This document shows, one piece after another, positions 8,818-19,867 of a stretch of 64,000 nt of DNA. A model generated the notes under the pieces. It was given only the letters and a program-made list of their open reading frames with translations. It had not been told where the DNA came from and did not search any database. Every line of letters starts with the position of its first letter. The first letter of the stretch is position 1. A program made the translations under genes and the position numbers. This stretch comes from Chitinophagaceae bacterium (GTDB taxonomy: Bacteria; Bacteroidota; Bacteroidia; Chitinophagales; Chitinophagaceae), in assembly GCA_018335935.1 (NCBI GenBank), contig JAGXRG010000048.1, forward strand, positions 19,524-83,523, in the 5' to 3' direction.

Positions 8818-10905
8818 CTAGTTATTTTTTTGTGAAATCAAATTGCTTAATGAAGATTGTCCACCATCTGAAGTAAACACTTTAATTGCATAAATATTTT
8901 CTTTGCCAACTACACTGTCTACAAATAATTTTTCAGTTATTTTTTTGTATTGTACTAAATCGCCTTTATCATTTTTTTTGTAGATAGCAAAAGTGGCACC
9001 CTTATATTTTTCTGGATAATCCCAACTTAACACAATTTTTTTATCTTGTATTTTAGATGATAGATTAGTAACCACAGGCCTTACACCACTATCATAAGGT
9101 TTACCATAAACCATATTTGCAAATCCTGAAAATAAATTACTTTCATCCATTGCTCTAACTGAATAATAATATGTAACTCCAGTTTTTACATTGCTGTCTA
9201 TTATTTGTTTATCGGTTGATTTTAGTTTCATTATTATTTTCCAATCATCTGCAACATTTATCTTTCTATAGACAATTTGTTCTTTAACATCAATACTTGA
9301 GCTTGGAGCAAAATATAATTCAACCTGATTTTCTTTAACTATAACATTAGTAAAAACTGGTGTTATTGGAGGAATGGTATCTGGTCTTTTTACAATTGCT
9401 ATTTCGGAAAAAACAGATTGGTTATAATTAAAATCTAAAGCCTTAATTCTATAAAATATTTTTTGAGTTAATGAGTTTAATCCAACTGTATCATAAAAAA
9501 TAACTTGAATAGCAGTTGTATCAAATTTATCTTTCTTAAATAACTCCTTAACAACACTGAGTTCATGTTCTGCACTATTACTTTTAAATATCCTGTATCC
9601 TTTTAAATCTTTCTCTTGTCCCAACTTAATCTTAAGTGTTACAATTCCTAATGTATCAATTAATGCAGATTGTATTTCTGGTTTTACAGGTGCTGTACTA
9701 TCAATCAGAGTAAGAAAAGCTGGGTAAGATGAACTGATGTTTCCTGCAGTATCTAATGCATACACTACATAATAATTATTTTCGTTTTCATTAAAAGTTT
9801 TGTCGATATATTTTCTTGCTTTATTATTTAAAATAGTAGTATGAAGTATATTAAAATTTCCAGAATCTTTCTTCGATCTTGCTACAATAAATCCTTTTAA
9901 ATCACTAAGGTTGCCATACATATCCCAAGCCACTTCTACTTCTTTTGGTGTTATTTGTTTTGGAAGTTTTAGTATAGGTGCATCTGGTGGAGTTAAATCT
10001 TTTGGCATTCCTTTTACTTCTGCAAAAAGTACTTTTTCGCCAAATGCTGTAAGTCCATAGAAGCGATATTGATACCACTTATAGTTTACTAATGAATCAT
10101 CTTTAAATGTTCCATTAATATTTCCATCATAGCCTTCTCCTTTTGAATCATAAAAAGGAGTCGTATTTAAAGGCTTAAAACTATTTTCAGCATCAGCTTT
10201 TCTCTCAACAAAATAACCCGAAATATTGGGATTGATTGTCCATGCAAAAGTCAATTGTTTATCGCCTGCATAAACGAATACTTCATTTTTATATTTATTA
10301 GGATTAATTGCTGCTTTAATATTTACAATACCATTTTCTATTTTATATAAATCAGATTTTGCTGATAAAGTAATTCTGTAAGTATAAATATTCCCTTCCT
10401 GAACTTTTTTATCAATAAAGCCCAAACCCAATGCCTCTGCTACTTTTGCATCTTTAATTGCAGTTAAAACAAAAATGGCATACACCATATCTTCTTTGCT
10501 TTTTTGTTCATTAAGTTCTGCAATGCCTTTATCAAGACTAATTACATTTTGTTCGGAAGATGGATTTGCAAACAAAAATTCCATTGCAAGTTCAAGATTA
10601 GATTTTGAGGCTGAATCTGTTTCTGATGCAACTAATTGCTCCCATTTAGTTTGGTCAAATGCTTGAACATTTCCAATTTTCGCAAAACGATTTGTTCCAG
10701 AATCTGATCTTTCGATTGTGAATCCATTTTTGAAACTAAGTTTAAGAATAGTTTTATTGTCAGGTATCCATCTTAACTCAACTCCTTTCTGATTATATCT
10801 TGCTATTGTAGCAATTTTGCAAGTGCCTACTTCTAATTGTGCTTGAGAAAAATTACTAACGCCCATCAAACAAGTAAACAATATATATGGAATAAATTTT
10901 TTCAT
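8818..10905 (-). CDS. Exported multi-domain protein with fibronectin type III-like repeats
   Basis: 695 residues. A signal peptide ends near NFSQAQ. Four or five ~90-100-residue units recur, each with a proline entry (PPDAPILKLPKQ, PVKPEIQSALID, PPITPVFTNVIV), a central Trp or Tyr, and a YY(V/S)V(Y/R)A(L/M)D-type strand, as in FN3 domains. No enzymatic domain or sorting signal was recognised. It lies directly downstream of the giant protein (11-base gap) in the same operon. A structural or adhesive role at the cell surface is likely. Confidence 0.8.
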   Translation of the reverse strand: MKKFIPYILFTCLMGVSNFSQAQLEVGTCKIATIARYNQKGVELRWIPDNKTILKLSFKNGFTIERSDSGTNRFAKIGNVQAFDQTKWEQLVASETDSASKSNLELAMEFLFANPSSEQNVISLDKGIAELNEQKSKEDMVYAIFVLTAIKDAKVAEALGLGFIDKKVQEGNIYTYRITLSAKSDLYKIENGIVNIKAAINPNKYKNEVFVYAGDKQLTFAWTINPNISGYFVERKADAENSFKPLNTTPFYDSKGEGYDGNINGTFKDDSLVNYKWYQYRFYGLTAFGEKVLFAEVKGMPKDLTPPDAPILKLPKQITPKEVEVAWDMYGNLSDLKGFIVARSKKDSGNFNILHTTILNNKARKYIDKTFNENENNYYVVYALDTAGNISSSYPAFLTLIDSTAPVKPEIQSALIDTLGIVTLKIKLGQEKDLKGYRIFKSNSAEHELSVVKELFKKDKFDTTAIQVIFYDTVGLNSLTQKIFYRIKALDFNYNQSVFSEIAIVKRPDTIPPITPVFTNVIVKENQVELYFAPSSSIDVKEQIVYRKINVADDWKIIMKLKSTDKQIIDSNVKTGVTYYYSVRAMDESNLFSGFANMVYGKPYDSGVRPVVTNLSSKIQDKKIVLSWDYPEKYKGATFAIYKKNDKGDLVQYKKITEKLFVDSVVGKENIYAIKVFTSDGGQSSLSNLISQKNN

Positions 10906-10916
10906 GGTATAATAAT

Positions 10917-13900
10917 TTACTTTACTTGATTATTTGCATTTGCTTGAAAAATTTGCATTGGTCCTGTTCTCAATAAAACAGTTTTTGTCTCGGTAACTAT
11001 TTGATTGGTTCTTGTTTTAGCAGGAAACCAAGAAACCTCAGTATGAAAACCTGTTCCCTTACCAGCAGCAACTCCTGTGTTTGCAACTTCATTAGGCCCA
11101 TATTCCATTAAAGTTGCAGTTACTATAAAACGATAATCTTTATCTACTTCTAGATTATTTACAACATCAGGAACAGGATTTGGATAATTTGGTGGTGGAG
11201 GAGGTGGAACAGGATTTACAATTAAATTATTTTTTATTGCTCCACTCATTGAAACCATAGAATTGGCATTATTAGTATTCACCATGTTCATTTGAGATGC
11301 TTGTGAAACTTGTATAGTAGCATTGTTTACATTTAATGGTGGTTTTTTGTAATACTGAAACTCTCCAAGATTATTAACTTTAGAATGAATAGTTTGTGCT
11401 ACCCAAGCTCCACTTGCATTTTTTACTTCAAGAGTAGCAACCACTTTCAATTTAAACGTTCTGTTTTTAATTGTACCATCACCCTGATTTTCTGCAACAT
11501 CAAAAGATCTATCTGGAACTAACCCATATCTTACATTTATAGGAGATGTTATTGGAAAATTATAACGAGTTGTTGGAGCAACAGATTGTATTAATTTATT
11601 TACTAAATCTGCAGCTTCATCTTCTTGTGGAGCATCAGCTGTAACAACTGCTGTTCCTGAACAATCTGTTCCTTTTTGAAAATTCTGACTGTAAGATATT
11701 TGACACAACCCCCCAAACAAATCAATATTAGCTGATAAAGCACCAGCAACGTATTCAGGATTTGGAAACTTACCTGTAAGCCAAGCACCCGTTTGTATTT
11801 TAAATAAATTGATAGACTTATTATCGCAAACATTTTTAAAACTTGTACCAGTAATGGTTGCATTTACACTTCCATAAAGTCCAATATTTCCTGAAGCTCT
11901 ATAACCATTAATACCAATACAACCCGTTTGATGCATGAATGCTAAATTTAATTCTGCACCTGCCATAACATCACCACTTATAGCCCATTGTCTGCATGTT
12001 CCTTTATATAAATTCTTTGTTATATTTTGAGAAAACTCAATTCCCAAACCAGCTGCAATTCCTTTGCCCGTTGCTGTATTGGTGCCTACACCACCAGAAC
12101 CTACATTTCCATTATTTGGCCATGAACCAGTAGCTGCATAATAATTATTAGCAAACCGTGGTGTAAATCCTGTAGGCACAGGAATGTCGTTTCCAAACAT
12201 GAGGTAAGAATATAAATCAATTCCAAAAATTCTCACTGTATTTGTTGCTGAAGGAGTACCTGCTTTAAAATACCATTTATTAGTTGTGCCATTAATATTC
12301 ATTACAAAACCAACAGGAGATGGAGTGGTTATTGCAGGAGGGACATTTACTGATAATAATGCTGCCATGTAAAATATTTTATCAGTAAAATTGTATTCTA
12401 CCACAACACCACCTTTTATTTTAGAATCTACTCTTTCTTCCAATTTGGCAGCTAACCAAAAATCTCCAGTAAATCCAATTTTAGTAATACCGCCAGATGT
12501 TGTAAACTGTGCTAATAAAGCAACATCAGCATTAAATGTTTCAAATTTTGGAAGAGTAGCTATGGTTGCTTTTGCAACAAAACCTAAACTACTTTTCTTT
12601 GGTTTAAACACATATTTAAATCCAACTTCAGGAGCAGTTCTTGTTACTAAATTGGCTTCCATATTATAAAAAGCACCACCACCAAAACCATAAAAACCAA
12701 CACCTGTTAAAAATGGAATGCCTGGTTGAAATTTAGCATCTGCTTCTACTCTCCAATATCTGTAATATTGATTGTTATTATTGTAAACAGTATTTCCAAA
12801 TTGAACCAATGCATTTACTTGTAACGAAACAGCAGTAAAGGTTACACCCAAAGTTGCTAAAAATCCATCTCCATAAACAGCATCATAATCATACATTTTT
12901 AAATTGCCATCAATTTTAACAGCAGGCATATCGGCATGCACTTCAATATCTTCAATAAAAACACCTTTAAATTTTGGTGAGAATTTAAAGAAATTACTTT
13001 TACTCTGTTCAATTGCAAAAGCACCACCAAGTGTAGTTTTACCACCAATATCATCTGTTAAGTTTGCAACAACGTCTATCATTAATGCACCTCTTAACAA
13101 TTCTCGATTATTAGTGTTTGTTGGAGGAACAGTGGTTAACGATTTATAATAAACTTTTTTAATTGTTACAGGAAAATTAGCCAACAATTTTTGTGGACTA
13201 GCAAAGCTCCAAGTACCAGGACTAAAAGTTAATTTTTGAACATCGGTAACAGAATTATTACTATATACAAGTGAAACATTTTCAAAATCTAATTCCATTT
13301 TAATGCCTTTAATGCCTTTTTTTCTAATAGGAGCAGCTCCTGTGTTGGTGGCTGTGTCTGTTACACTAAAATCTTTATTCCCCCAATCAAATTTTCCATT
13401 TAAAGTGATGGACATAGATTTTGCAGTATCTGTAAGTGAAGCAGAAATATTTGATGTTGGACTTAAAGTCATTTTTCCTCTCAACACATCTGCATCAATT
13501 GGACCACTTGGTACAATAACAATTTGTAAACTATTGGATGCTTGAGCCTGTGCAAATGTTGCAGTGTATTTTAATGTATTAGTGATGGTGTCTTTACTTA
13601 TAGGTAAAACCAATTTGCCCTTTGCATTGCCACTAGTTAAAGAGCCCTTAAGAATGGAGAGATCTAAAGTATCTAAACTTGCACTCATATCAGAAACTCT
13701 ACCCATAGGAAAGGTAATAATGTTAGTTGCAACAATTTTCATCGTTACACCTTGATCATCAATAATACAATTATTGGCAATTATTTGTGTAGGATTTGCT
13801 CCTGTTTTCCAAGTATCAGGTAAAGTAAGATTGAATTTTTTAATATATAATCCTTGCCAAAGTAGCCTTCCTTGAGGTGTTGTATCATTGATATAATTTG

Positions 13901-15803
13901 CAGGAAAATGCATAGATGTTGGACTTCTTAAATCTGATAAATCTAATGCAATGGAATCTACTTGCAACTTCACTCCATTTGTTCCAACAATTTTACATTG
14001 AGATAAACTACCAGTTAAAATAATATCACTTAAACTTGTTCCATTTCCTGCTATTGTAGCTTTTACAGAGTCAGGTGTTAATGGTACAGGCACCAACCAG
14101 TCTCTTGTAAATTTCACATCAAGCCCCAAACCAATATCTTTCACCCCAGTACTATCCCATTCTATATAACAACCTGCTTGTGGTGCACCTTTTTTAAAAG
14201 TGAAAGTCATTTTTGGATTGGATGTTAAATTAGGCACATTAATATCTTCTGCTAACTCAACTCGTCCACTTCCAAATTCAATTTTATGAGGATGAATTTT
14301 AAAATATTTTCCAGCAAAGCCTAACTTATAATCTGTAACACCTTTAGAAAATAATTTTTGAGCTAAGAAATTAATTTTAGATTCATTGGGTTTAAAAATG
14401 ATTTCTGTAATCACCAACATATCTTCAGGTTTTTTAAACACTAAACCAAATGGCATTTTTAAACAATTATTAGGTAGTGCAGGGGTTGGAATTGTATCAT
14501 TATAAGGAATTAAAGGTTGCTTACCTGGAGCCACATCATTTACCCAAGAAACTAAATTCGTTATAAGATTATTCGACCAATTCATACTTGCATCTAAAGG
14601 GTTAGCTACACCTGGCCCAGAAATTAAACTCATTGCCCAAGCTTTAGGATAATCTAAATATGAGCCTGCAGAACTACCACTTTCAGTAGTAACAATTCCA
14701 CCAAGTGTTAATCTTCTTGTTGTATCTACTCGTATTTTTTTAAACTCTACAGAAACGCATGCTTTTAGCCATGGAATTCGAACAGTTCCTTTTCCAGTTA
14801 ATGAACCATCAGCTTCAACTGTAACATCTGTAACTATAACTTTAAATTCACCATCTTGTCCTGCTCTAATTGTATCTCCAATTGCTGCTTTACCAGTGTC
14901 TGTTGGATTTGGTGGAATTGTTTTTTGATTGCCTGTAGTATCAGTACTTTTTTTCTTTTTATTTTCTTCTCCAATTTTAAAAGTTGATGCAGCACTTGTT
15001 CCATCATTATTTCCAAGAGATTTACCTTCTTTATTAATTGCTTGAACGTTCCAAATAAAATCGCATAAATAAGGGGGTTTACAAGGACCAGAAATAATAT
15101 TAGTTACAATAGCTTGAGTAATATTTTCTACATCTTTTGTAATAATTGGTTGGTTTGTTTTTAATGCTTGAGAACTAGTTTGACCTTGCATGAGTTGCCA
15201 AACTCTTAATCTATAAGTTACGGGTTCTTGAGGTTTTGGAACAACTGGTGTCCATCGAAAAGTGATGGGTTTTTTGATATCTGATTCTGAAATTGAAAAG
15301 CCATCAATTGGTGATAAATTTTGTGGTGATTGATAATTAATTTGATCTACATCTTTAATTGTAAACAGTTTTCGTTTTTCTTCACTTATTGGCATTGGTG
15401 CTGCACCTGCATCAGCAAAAAACTGAACACATAGCTCGTAATCTCCTGCAGGTAATGTACATTCTTGAGCTAATAATGAAGTTGCATTGGCTCCACTCCA
15501 AACTTTTGTACTAGAGTTAAAATTTGCACTAGGTGCAGAATTTGGAGAATTTAAACCACAAACTTTAGCTCCATTTTTTTTAATAACTACTAGTATTTTA
15601 CCGTCTCTTACTCTATCATCAATTTTACCATTAACCATTCTAGCATTTGCAGTAATCATTACTAATGAAGAACCAGTTGACCAATTAGCTGTATTTGCAT
15701 TTGGACTATTAGGCAAGGATATATTAATGGATGTTATTGGAAATGTTTGTGCAGCAATTTGAGAACTAAATATTAAAACAAAAAACCAAAGAGATTTTCT
15801 CAT
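10917..15803 (-). CDS. Giant exported surface protein, 1628 residues
   Basis: Signal peptide (LWFFVLIFSSQIAAQ), then an N-terminal region (~20-270) shared with the 282-residue protein at 6170, a Lys/Thr/Pro linker near residue 290, and long beta-rich stretches to the end. A Pro-rich stretch lies near residue 1540 (VPPPPPPNYPNPVPD). Cysteines are few. There is no recognisable catalytic motif and no clear type IX C-terminal signal. First gene of the four-gene operon, preceded by 130 AT-rich bases and, further upstream, by the sensor kinase. The composition is that of an extracellular, Ig-like or beta-solenoid protein. A TANFOR-domain assignment is possible but unverified. Confidence 0.78.
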   Translation of the reverse strand: MRKSLWFFVLIFSSQIAAQTFPITSINISLPNSPNANTANWSTGSSLVMITANARMVNGKIDDRVRDGKILVVIKKNGAKVCGLNSPNSAPSANFNSSTKVWSGANATSLLAQECTLPAGDYELCVQFFADAGAAPMPISEEKRKLFTIKDVDQINYQSPQNLSPIDGFSISESDIKKPITFRWTPVVPKPQEPVTYRLRVWQLMQGQTSSQALKTNQPIITKDVENITQAIVTNIISGPCKPPYLCDFIWNVQAINKEGKSLGNNDGTSAASTFKIGEENKKKKSTDTTGNQKTIPPNPTDTGKAAIGDTIRAGQDGEFKVIVTDVTVEADGSLTGKGTVRIPWLKACVSVEFKKIRVDTTRRLTLGGIVTTESGSSAGSYLDYPKAWAMSLISGPGVANPLDASMNWSNNLITNLVSWVNDVAPGKQPLIPYNDTIPTPALPNNCLKMPFGLVFKKPEDMLVITEIIFKPNESKINFLAQKLFSKGVTDYKLGFAGKYFKIHPHKIEFGSGRVELAEDINVPNLTSNPKMTFTFKKGAPQAGCYIEWDSTGVKDIGLGLDVKFTRDWLVPVPLTPDSVKATIAGNGTSLSDIILTGSLSQCKIVGTNGVKLQVDSIALDLSDLRSPTSMHFPANYINDTTPQGRLLWQGLYIKKFNLTLPDTWKTGANPTQIIANNCIIDDQGVTMKIVATNIITFPMGRVSDMSASLDTLDLSILKGSLTSGNAKGKLVLPISKDTITNTLKYTATFAQAQASNSLQIVIVPSGPIDADVLRGKMTLSPTSNISASLTDTAKSMSITLNGKFDWGNKDFSVTDTATNTGAAPIRKKGIKGIKMELDFENVSLVYSNNSVTDVQKLTFSPGTWSFASPQKLLANFPVTIKKVYYKSLTTVPPTNTNNRELLRGALMIDVVANLTDDIGGKTTLGGAFAIEQSKSNFFKFSPKFKGVFIEDIEVHADMPAVKIDGNLKMYDYDAVYGDGFLATLGVTFTAVSLQVNALVQFGNTVYNNNNQYYRYWRVEADAKFQPGIPFLTGVGFYGFGGGAFYNMEANLVTRTAPEVGFKYVFKPKKSSLGFVAKATIATLPKFETFNADVALLAQFTTSGGITKIGFTGDFWLAAKLEERVDSKIKGGVVVEYNFTDKIFYMAALLSVNVPPAITTPSPVGFVMNINGTTNKWYFKAGTPSATNTVRIFGIDLYSYLMFGNDIPVPTGFTPRFANNYYAATGSWPNNGNVGSGGVGTNTATGKGIAAGLGIEFSQNITKNLYKGTCRQWAISGDVMAGAELNLAFMHQTGCIGINGYRASGNIGLYGSVNATITGTSFKNVCDNKSINLFKIQTGAWLTGKFPNPEYVAGALSANIDLFGGLCQISYSQNFQKGTDCSGTAVVTADAPQEDEAADLVNKLIQSVAPTTRYNFPITSPINVRYGLVPDRSFDVAENQGDGTIKNRTFKLKVVATLEVKNASGAWVAQTIHSKVNNLGEFQYYKKPPLNVNNATIQVSQASQMNMVNTNNANSMVSMSGAIKNNLIVNPVPPPPPPNYPNPVPDVVNNLEVDKDYRFIVTATLMEYGPNEVANTGVAAGKGTGFHTEVSWFPAKTRTNQIVTETKTVLLRTGPMQIFQANANNQVK

Positions 15804-15933
15804 AAAATTTAGTTTGATAAATGAAATTATTTTACCAAGCTAGAACTAAATATTGGCATTATTTATTTTATCTTCTAAATCACAGGGTTTAATGATTAAA
15901 ACCCCAAATCAGTTGAGTAAATGGTAATGCAAT

Positions 15934-18879
15934 TTATTTTGATTGTACTTTCAACCAACTCTCATATAAATCGAGAGGAATGAGAATAGAAATTTTAGTT
16001 CCCGGATTTTTATCATCATTATATGCAATAGAAGTATTAAAAACAATTGGGTGTTTAATAAGTTGATTGAGTGCTTGTATTCTTTTTAATATTAATCCCA
16101 TGCCTCTGCTCTTATGCAAGTTAAACTTATTAAAATTTTTACTATTATCAATACCAATTCCATTATCAACAATAACAATCCTCAAATTATCAATTTCCAG
16201 ATTAATATGAATAGAAATTTGTCCTTTTACAGCAGAATTCATAATACCATGTAATAAAGAATTTTCTATTAAAGGTTGTAACATCATAGAAGGTATCATC
16301 CATTCATCCAAGTCAATTTTATCATCAATTTCTATGGTGTAAGAAAACTTGTTTTCAAAACGCATTTGTTCAAGTCTAAAGTAAATTTTAAGATTCTCTA
16401 TTTCTTGTTCTAAAGCTATAAACGATTCTTGTGCTCCTTCGAAATTTTTACGAATAAGTGATGCAAAATCTGTTAAATATCTATTGGCATTTTGTCGATC
16501 TTGTTTATTAATAAAATTTTGAATACTATTTAAAGCATTAAAAATAAAATGGGGATTCATTAAACTTGTAAACGCTTGTTGTTCCAATGCAGCTGTTTGA
16601 ACAGTGGCTAATTCTTTAGCCATTTTGTTATTTCTTCTATTTATTTGAATTCGATTAACAAATAAGTAAAGAAAAAACTGACTCATCAATAAAACAATAA
16701 TCCAAAACCAATACTTTTTCCAAATGGGTGTTGCAACAATAAAACGTAATTTTAAAATTTCATTACTAATATTTCCATTAACATCTAGAGCTCTTACAAG
16801 AACTTTATAATCTCCACTTGTTAATTGCAAACTCAATGTCATATTATTTAAATCTAACCATTGAGATTGATTGTCGAATTTATATTGCAGCTTTTTAAAG
16901 TGCCCACTTAATTCAACAGCGGCAAAATTCATTTGAATATTTTGCTCATTAACATCTAAATCATATTTATCACTAATATTTTTTGTTTGTTGATTAATTT
17001 TAATATCAATTAAATAAACAGGAATATTAAATTGTGGAATTAATATAGATTTAGGCACAATTCCAATACCATTACTTGTAGCTATATACATAGTATCATT
17101 GCTATATATCATTTCATTGATTTCATTACTTGGCAGCCCGTCAGTAATTGTGAGATTTTGAATTTTATATTGAAATTGCTTGTTGTATATTTGATATTTA
17201 ATTTTACTAATACCAGCTGAAGTGCCTATCCATACTTGATTTAATTCACTAGTTGCCATACACTTTGCTGAATAACTAGCTAATCCATTTTCTGTGGTTA
17301 TATGCCGAATTACTGAATCTTTTTTTAATACAAGTACCCCATTATTTGCAGTAGCTACCCAAATTAAACTATCTTGGGTTATTGTTATAGCTACGATTCT
17401 TTGAGATAGTTTAGGATGAATATATTGCAATGAATTTGATTGTTGGGTATTAACATCATATGTATATAAACCATCTGTTGACCCATAATAAACTTTTCCA
17501 TCATTTGACTTAGATAGACAAATGACCCTTTTGAAACGAGTTGAAATATTACATTTGTAATTAGTAAGATTTATATGTTGTATACCTACAACATTGCCTA
17601 TTAATAATAATGTATCATTGTAAATAAGACCAGTTTTTCCTTTAACTAATAAACCTTGAGGATTATTTAACTTTGTAATATAATTTACATAAATACCATC
17701 TTCAGAAATACTGAAAATATCATTTTTAGCAACAATTATTTTTCTTTGTCTAGAAGGTTTTTTTTCTATTATTTGGTGTAATTGAAAATTATTTTTTGCA
17801 TAAGCAACAACAGAACCATAATAAGTTCCAGCTAAAATAGTATCAGCTTTTTTTGCAATACTTAAAAAGTTATTATGTTGAAATGCAATTGGTAGTTGAA
17901 TTTTATTTAAAGGGGTATTGGTGTAAACAATTAAACCCTTATCTACAGTTGCCACCCAAGTATTTTGCTTACTATCTATAAATATATTATTTGCCAAATA
18001 GTTTCCACTTATTGTTCTTTCAAATTTTAAACTTTGTTTAGAATAAATTTTCACTTCACCTGAATGCGTAGTAAAATATATATACTTTTCAAGAGCACCT
18101 ACATAAGAAATAGATTCTTTAAGGTCGATAGAATCTATCTGATATTGAAGGGGGTTGCTTTTAAAGTTAGAATAAATAAAACACTTACCAGATTCGAGAT
18201 TTGTTAAATAGAGTTTATCATCGTTATTTAAAAAGTGAATATATTTTTCAAACTTTTCTTTTAAATTAATGTGATCAGTTTTTTTTAATAATATGTTTTT
18301 ATAAATCAATTCTGATCTCCATTTGTTTTTATCTATTATTCTTTTATAAAACCATTGTTCATTCTTCTTGATTTTACCAAAAACCAACATCTTATTTTTT
18401 ATACTACTAGATATACTATCTAGTTTTTTATTATAGAAAATAAAACTACCATTTTCATTATGATAAACTACACCACTATCAGGCAATGCAAACAAAGACA
18501 TATTTGTAGTGCCAGATAATTTGTTTAATTTAAAATTATCTATTGCAACAATAAACTTGTTTTTTGCTTCATCGAAATATGCAGGACTCTGTTTAAAAGA
18601 ATTTATCCATATAGTTCCATTTTGTTCTTTAACAATCTCTAATACTTCATTATCAGACAATCCATTTTCTGTGGTAAATATTTGAAAATGTTTACCATCG
18701 AACCGAGCAACACCAGCATCTGTTGCAATCCACAAAAACCCTTTATTGTCTTCAATACAACTATATATATGATTACTAGGTAACCCTTCATTAATTGTAA
18801 ATGCTACAATTTTTTCATTTTGAGAATAAACAAATGAATTTAAAAAAAATAAGCTGAAAGCTAGAAATGAAATTCGCAC
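15934..18879 (-). CDS. Two-component sensor histidine kinase with propeller input domain (LytS-type kinase)
   Basis: 981 residues. After a signal peptide (~20) come two-component propeller repeats, clearest at the start (GLPSNHIYSCIEDNKGFLWI and a second unit about 40 residues later) and near residues 480-620. A Y_Y_Y-like beta-sandwich (~640-730) and one membrane helix (WFWIIVLLMSQFFLYLFV) follow. The kinase is of the His_kinase family: LMNPHFIFNALNSIQNFI with the phospho-His near residue 775, an ENSLLHG N-box and DNGIGI. Eleven bases after the LytTR regulator gene, so the two are a pair. It likely senses a periplasmic signal and controls the surface-protein operon just downstream. Confidence 0.93.
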   Translation of the reverse strand: MRISFLAFSLFFLNSFVYSQNEKIVAFTINEGLPSNHIYSCIEDNKGFLWIATDAGVARFDGKHFQIFTTENGLSDNEVLEIVKEQNGTIWINSFKQSPAYFDEAKNKFIVAIDNFKLNKLSGTTNMSLFALPDSGVVYHNENGSFIFYNKKLDSISSSIKNKMLVFGKIKKNEQWFYKRIIDKNKWRSELIYKNILLKKTDHINLKEKFEKYIHFLNNDDKLYLTNLESGKCFIYSNFKSNPLQYQIDSIDLKESISYVGALEKYIYFTTHSGEVKIYSKQSLKFERTISGNYLANNIFIDSKQNTWVATVDKGLIVYTNTPLNKIQLPIAFQHNNFLSIAKKADTILAGTYYGSVVAYAKNNFQLHQIIEKKPSRQRKIIVAKNDIFSISEDGIYVNYITKLNNPQGLLVKGKTGLIYNDTLLLIGNVVGIQHINLTNYKCNISTRFKRVICLSKSNDGKVYYGSTDGLYTYDVNTQQSNSLQYIHPKLSQRIVAITITQDSLIWVATANNGVLVLKKDSVIRHITTENGLASYSAKCMATSELNQVWIGTSAGISKIKYQIYNKQFQYKIQNLTITDGLPSNEINEMIYSNDTMYIATSNGIGIVPKSILIPQFNIPVYLIDIKINQQTKNISDKYDLDVNEQNIQMNFAAVELSGHFKKLQYKFDNQSQWLDLNNMTLSLQLTSGDYKVLVRALDVNGNISNEILKLRFIVATPIWKKYWFWIIVLLMSQFFLYLFVNRIQINRRNNKMAKELATVQTAALEQQAFTSLMNPHFIFNALNSIQNFINKQDRQNANRYLTDFASLIRKNFEGAQESFIALEQEIENLKIYFRLEQMRFENKFSYTIEIDDKIDLDEWMIPSMMLQPLIENSLLHGIMNSAVKGQISIHINLEIDNLRIVIVDNGIGIDNSKNFNKFNLHKSRGMGLILKRIQALNQLIKHPIVFNTSIAYNDDKNPGTKISILIPLDLYESWLKVQSK

Positions 18880-18890
18880 TAGAACTATAT

Positions 18891-19667
18891 TTATTTATTA
18901 AACATTAAGCTTGCAATTTTCATTTTACTTAAAAATGAATCTAGCTGACGCCTACTAATACTCCAATGATTTCCATCAATCATTTTAACTATACCCCCAT
19001 CTATAGTACTATACTCTTTAACAAATTTTAAATTTATAATGTATGATTTATGAATTCTTGCAAATTGTGATGCATCTAACAAATCCTCAAAATCTTTTAA
19101 GGTTTTGCTGATTACTTTTTTTTGCATATTGAAAAGATGTATAATGGTATAATTACTATCTGCTTGTAACGAAACCATATCATCAACATCTATAAAACTG
19201 ATTCCTCCCAATTGAGGCAATGCAATTTTTTTAGGTTGTTGATTATGTTCAAAAGAATGTAATAATTGGGCTAATTGTTCTTTTTGTACAGTTGAATTTA
19301 GATTATTATTAATGCGAGTATTAAGTTTTGAAACGGATAATTTTAATTCATCAATATTAATAGGTTTTAGTATATAATCAAATGCATTTGCTTTTATAGC
19401 TTGAATGGCAAACTCATTATATGCAGTTACAAAAATTACTTGGAAATATTGTTGAGCTATACTTTTTAAAAAATCAAATCCGTTTTCTTTTGGCATATTA
19501 ATATCCAAAAAAATTACATCTACTTTGTTATACTGTAACCATTCTCTAGCGTCAATTGCAGAAGTTAATTTTTCAACCACGCGAATACCATTACAATCGT
19601 TTTCTAACAAAAATGCTAAATTTTCTAGATTCTTTAACTCATCATCAATCAATAAAGCAGAAATCAT
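18891..19667 (-). CDS. LytTR-family response regulator
   Basis: 258 residues. The receiver domain (1-~120) has the acidic pair in LIDDE, the phospho-Asp in VIFLDINMP near residue 56, a Thr in FVTAYNEFA and the Lys in YILKPINIDE. The C-terminal LytTR DNA-binding domain (~150-250) shows VDDMVSLQADSNYTIIHLF and FARIHKSYIINLKFVKEY. It pairs with the propeller kinase encoded directly downstream. First gene of its unit; its promoter must lie in 19668-19820, between the gene and the tRNA terminator remnant. Confidence 0.95.
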   Translation of the reverse strand: MISALLIDDELKNLENLAFLLENDCNGIRVVEKLTSAIDAREWLQYNKVDVIFLDINMPKENGFDFLKSIAQQYFQVIFVTAYNEFAIQAIKANAFDYILKPINIDELKLSVSKLNTRINNNLNSTVQKEQLAQLLHSFEHNQQPKKIALPQLGGISFIDVDDMVSLQADSNYTIIHLFNMQKKVISKTLKDFEDLLDASQFARIHKSYIINLKFVKEYSTIDGGIVKMIDGNHWSISRRQLDSFLSKMKIASLMFNK

Positions 19668-19820
19668 TATAAAATATATAATCTATAAAGTTACAGTTTT
19701 CTACTGTTGAAAAAATTATGGTTGAGTAAAGATGTAAAACAAAAGAGTAACCGGTTTAGAATAATCTTTATAATTAAAGAAATAAAGTCTAACTATTAAA
19801 AACTTGGACTAACTCAAAAA

Positions 19821-19866
19821 TAAAAAAGTCTAAAACTTTGTAAATCAAACGTTTTAGACTTTTAAA
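19821..19866 (-). terminator. Displaced terminator of tRNA-Ser
   Basis: A perfect 13-bp stem (arms 19824-19836 and 19851-19863, AAAAGTCTAAAAC against its complement) with a 14-base loop. On the minus strand the structure ends in a T run. It begins two bases from the tRNA-end copy at 19868. That is where the terminator of a minus-strand tRNA-Ser would have stood before the island inserted. Confidence 0.75.
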
Positions 19867-19867
19867 A

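Noticed and set aside
12391..12669. Plus-strand frames inside the giant protein gene
   Set aside because: Antisense shadows of a continuous 1628-codon frame with signal peptide and coherent composition.
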